Positions 6,964 through 7,629 of a stretch of 7,629 nt of DNA are shown piece after piece. The notes beneath the pieces were generated by a model. The model ran no database searches and was not told the DNA's origin. It saw only the letters and a program-made list of their open reading frames with translations. The stretch's first letter is position 1. Every line of letters starts with the position of its first letter. Both the position numbers and the translations under genes were made by a program. Origin of the DNA: Nitrospiraceae bacterium. GTDB taxonomy: Bacteria > Nitrospirota > Nitrospiria > Nitrospirales > UBA8639. The stretch is from the NCBI GenBank assembly GCA_003523945.1, contig DOFS01000574.1, forward strand, positions 2,014-9,642. Direction: 5' to 3'.

Positions 6964-7584
6964 CTAGGGTTTGGCGTCTTTTTGAGTCCATGTTCCATTG
7001 TCCAATTGGATTCGTTCTCCCTTGAGCGCTTTATCCCGATTGAGTGCGGCAAACATTTTGTGAACCCGTGGTAATTCTGAGGGTGTCAGAGTCTCGTTGG
7101 TTTCAACAATCCGGCTCATGATCGCGAGACGATCCTCATTCTCCTCCTTAATCAAATTTTCAACAAACGCTCGATCGTCCGGTTGGACTTTTTCCGGCTC
7201 CAGGAGGGTGATGCCACCTTCATTGTTTTCTCCGATGATTCCCAATGATTTATAGCGATTGAGATCATCTTTGTTGAAAGACACTCGTTGGAGGGCACGC
7301 ACCACGTCCTTTTTCCCCGGCGGGAGTTCCTGGGTTTGTTTCAATTTCCCTTTTGGGTCGATATAGCGAACGGACGCGACCAGCATGACCTGCTGATTGA
7401 GTTCTTGATAGGTACCAAGTACCTGATTTTCCAGGGCCGTGCGTTCATCAACGACTGTGACACCCACCAGCGGACCTCCACACGCGGTGAGGAATGCAAC
7501 TGGGAGGGTCATCAAGATCCAGAGGATTGGACGAAAAAAGAGGGTGTGCACAGTGCGGTGAGGGGATAATCGGGGATAGGACAT
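6964..7584 (-). CDS. DUF1318 (YdbL-like) family lipoprotein
   Basis: This is a complete 206-residue protein, ATG at 7582-7584 and stop TAG at 6964-6966. Residues 1-35 are a lipoprotein signal: basic n-region, hydrophobic stretch about 19-34, and lipobox Leu32-Thr-Ala-Cys35. Gly rather than Asp follows the lipidated Cys, which fits an outer-membrane destination. The mature part is charged and mostly helical. It begins with VVDERTALENQVLG at 44-57, a stretch I associate with long DUF1318 lipoproteins of Geobacter-like and Nitrospira-like bacteria. The C-terminal part, about 138-203, carries the DUF1318-style pattern: Glu/Asn-Asp-Arg, a helix, Phe-Ala-Ala-Leu-Asn-Arg, then Gly-Glu-Arg-Ile-Gln and a final Asn-Gly-Thr-Trp. 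In E. coli the DUF1318 protein YdbL is a periplasmic helper of the YdbH-YnbE envelope bridge; whether that carries over to this lipidated protein is unknown. It is the first gene of a likely two-gene operon with the giant downstream protein. The lipoprotein call is firm; the DUF1318 call is by recall of the pattern. Confidence 0.88.
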   Translation of the reverse strand: MSYPRLSPHRTVHTLFFRPILWILMTLPVAFLTACGGPLVGVTVVDERTALENQVLGTYQELNQQVMLVASVRYIDPKGKLKQTQELPPGKKDVVRALQRVSFNKDDLNRYKSLGIIGENNEGGITLLEPEKVQPDDRAFVENLIKEENEDRLAIMSRIVETNETLTPSELPRVHKMFAALNRDKALKGERIQLDNGTWTQKDAKP

Positions 7585-7629
7585 AACTAATTGGCTCCTA
7601 AAAAGGGTAGGGTCTCTTTATCTTATCAA
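7585..7629 (-). other. Leader upstream of the lipoprotein gene
   Basis: These 45 bases hold the AGGAG ribosome site. An AT-rich stretch at 7613-7629 could be part of a promoter, but no convincing -35/-10 pair fits inside the window. Nothing else is seen. Confidence 0.4.
7595..7599 (-). promoter_or_regulatory. Ribosome binding site of the lipoprotein gene
   Basis: The minus strand reads AGGAG here, ten bases before the ATG at 7584. It is a good match to the Shine-Dalgarno core and supports the assigned start. The spacing is slightly long but acceptable. Confidence 0.7.

Noticed and set aside
7410..7424. Short inverted repeat AGGTAC-CAA-GTACCT
   Set aside because: Six base pairs inside the lipoprotein coding sequence (Leu-Gly-Thr-Tyr), with no T-run or regulatory context; it is likely chance.
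7613..7629. TTGATA at the window edge as a -35 box for the lipoprotein gene
   Set aside because: No acceptable -10 hexamer lies 16-18 bases downstream, and the flanking sequence is cut off.
1..7629. A CRISPR-linked or gasdermin-linked TPR-CHAT defence effector
   Set aside because: No Cas, repeat-spacer or gasdermin-like sequence is in the window, and the signal peptide argues against a cytoplasmic effector.

Overview
The window is almost entirely one coding unit read from the minus strand. It holds a complete 206-residue lipoprotein gene (6964-7584), then an exceptionally long open frame that starts near 6874 and runs off the left edge. That frame has at least 2,291 codons and no in-frame stop; I followed it codon by codon from 6991 to position 2. 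No RNA gene, transposon, CRISPR array or plus-strand gene can be supported. The only non-coding stretches are 6875-6963, which contains a perfect hairpin, and the upstream leader 7585-7629.

The large gene encodes an exported multidomain protein. In order it has a signal peptide, a six-bladed TolB/PD40-type beta-propeller with an embedded calcium-loop motif, a long irregular TPR solenoid of about 1,000 residues, a domain with the outline of a CHAT (caspase-like, clan CD) peptidase, ten back-to-back 40-residue TPRs in perfect register, and the linker and first strands of a second CHAT domain cut by the window edge. The internal CHAT-like domain keeps a candidate catalytic histidine but has glycine where the cysteine is expected, so it is probably a pseudo-peptidase. 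The layout looks like two TPR-CHAT modules in tandem behind a propeller sensor.

The upstream lipoprotein has a clear lipobox (Leu-Thr-Ala-Cys) and a C-terminal region resembling DUF1318 (YdbL-like). It lies in the same direction, 89 bases from the preferred start of the large gene, so the two are probably co-transcribed and both act in the cell envelope.

Organism: a Gram-negative bacterium with an outer membrane and a genome slightly above 50% GC by eye. The long DUF1318-type lipoprotein and the exported propeller/TPR/CHAT protein would fit Nitrospirota or Desulfobacterota-like lineages, but this is an impression from family distribution and not a proof. A sensor-protease role at the envelope is inference; substrates and any partner genes lie outside the window.
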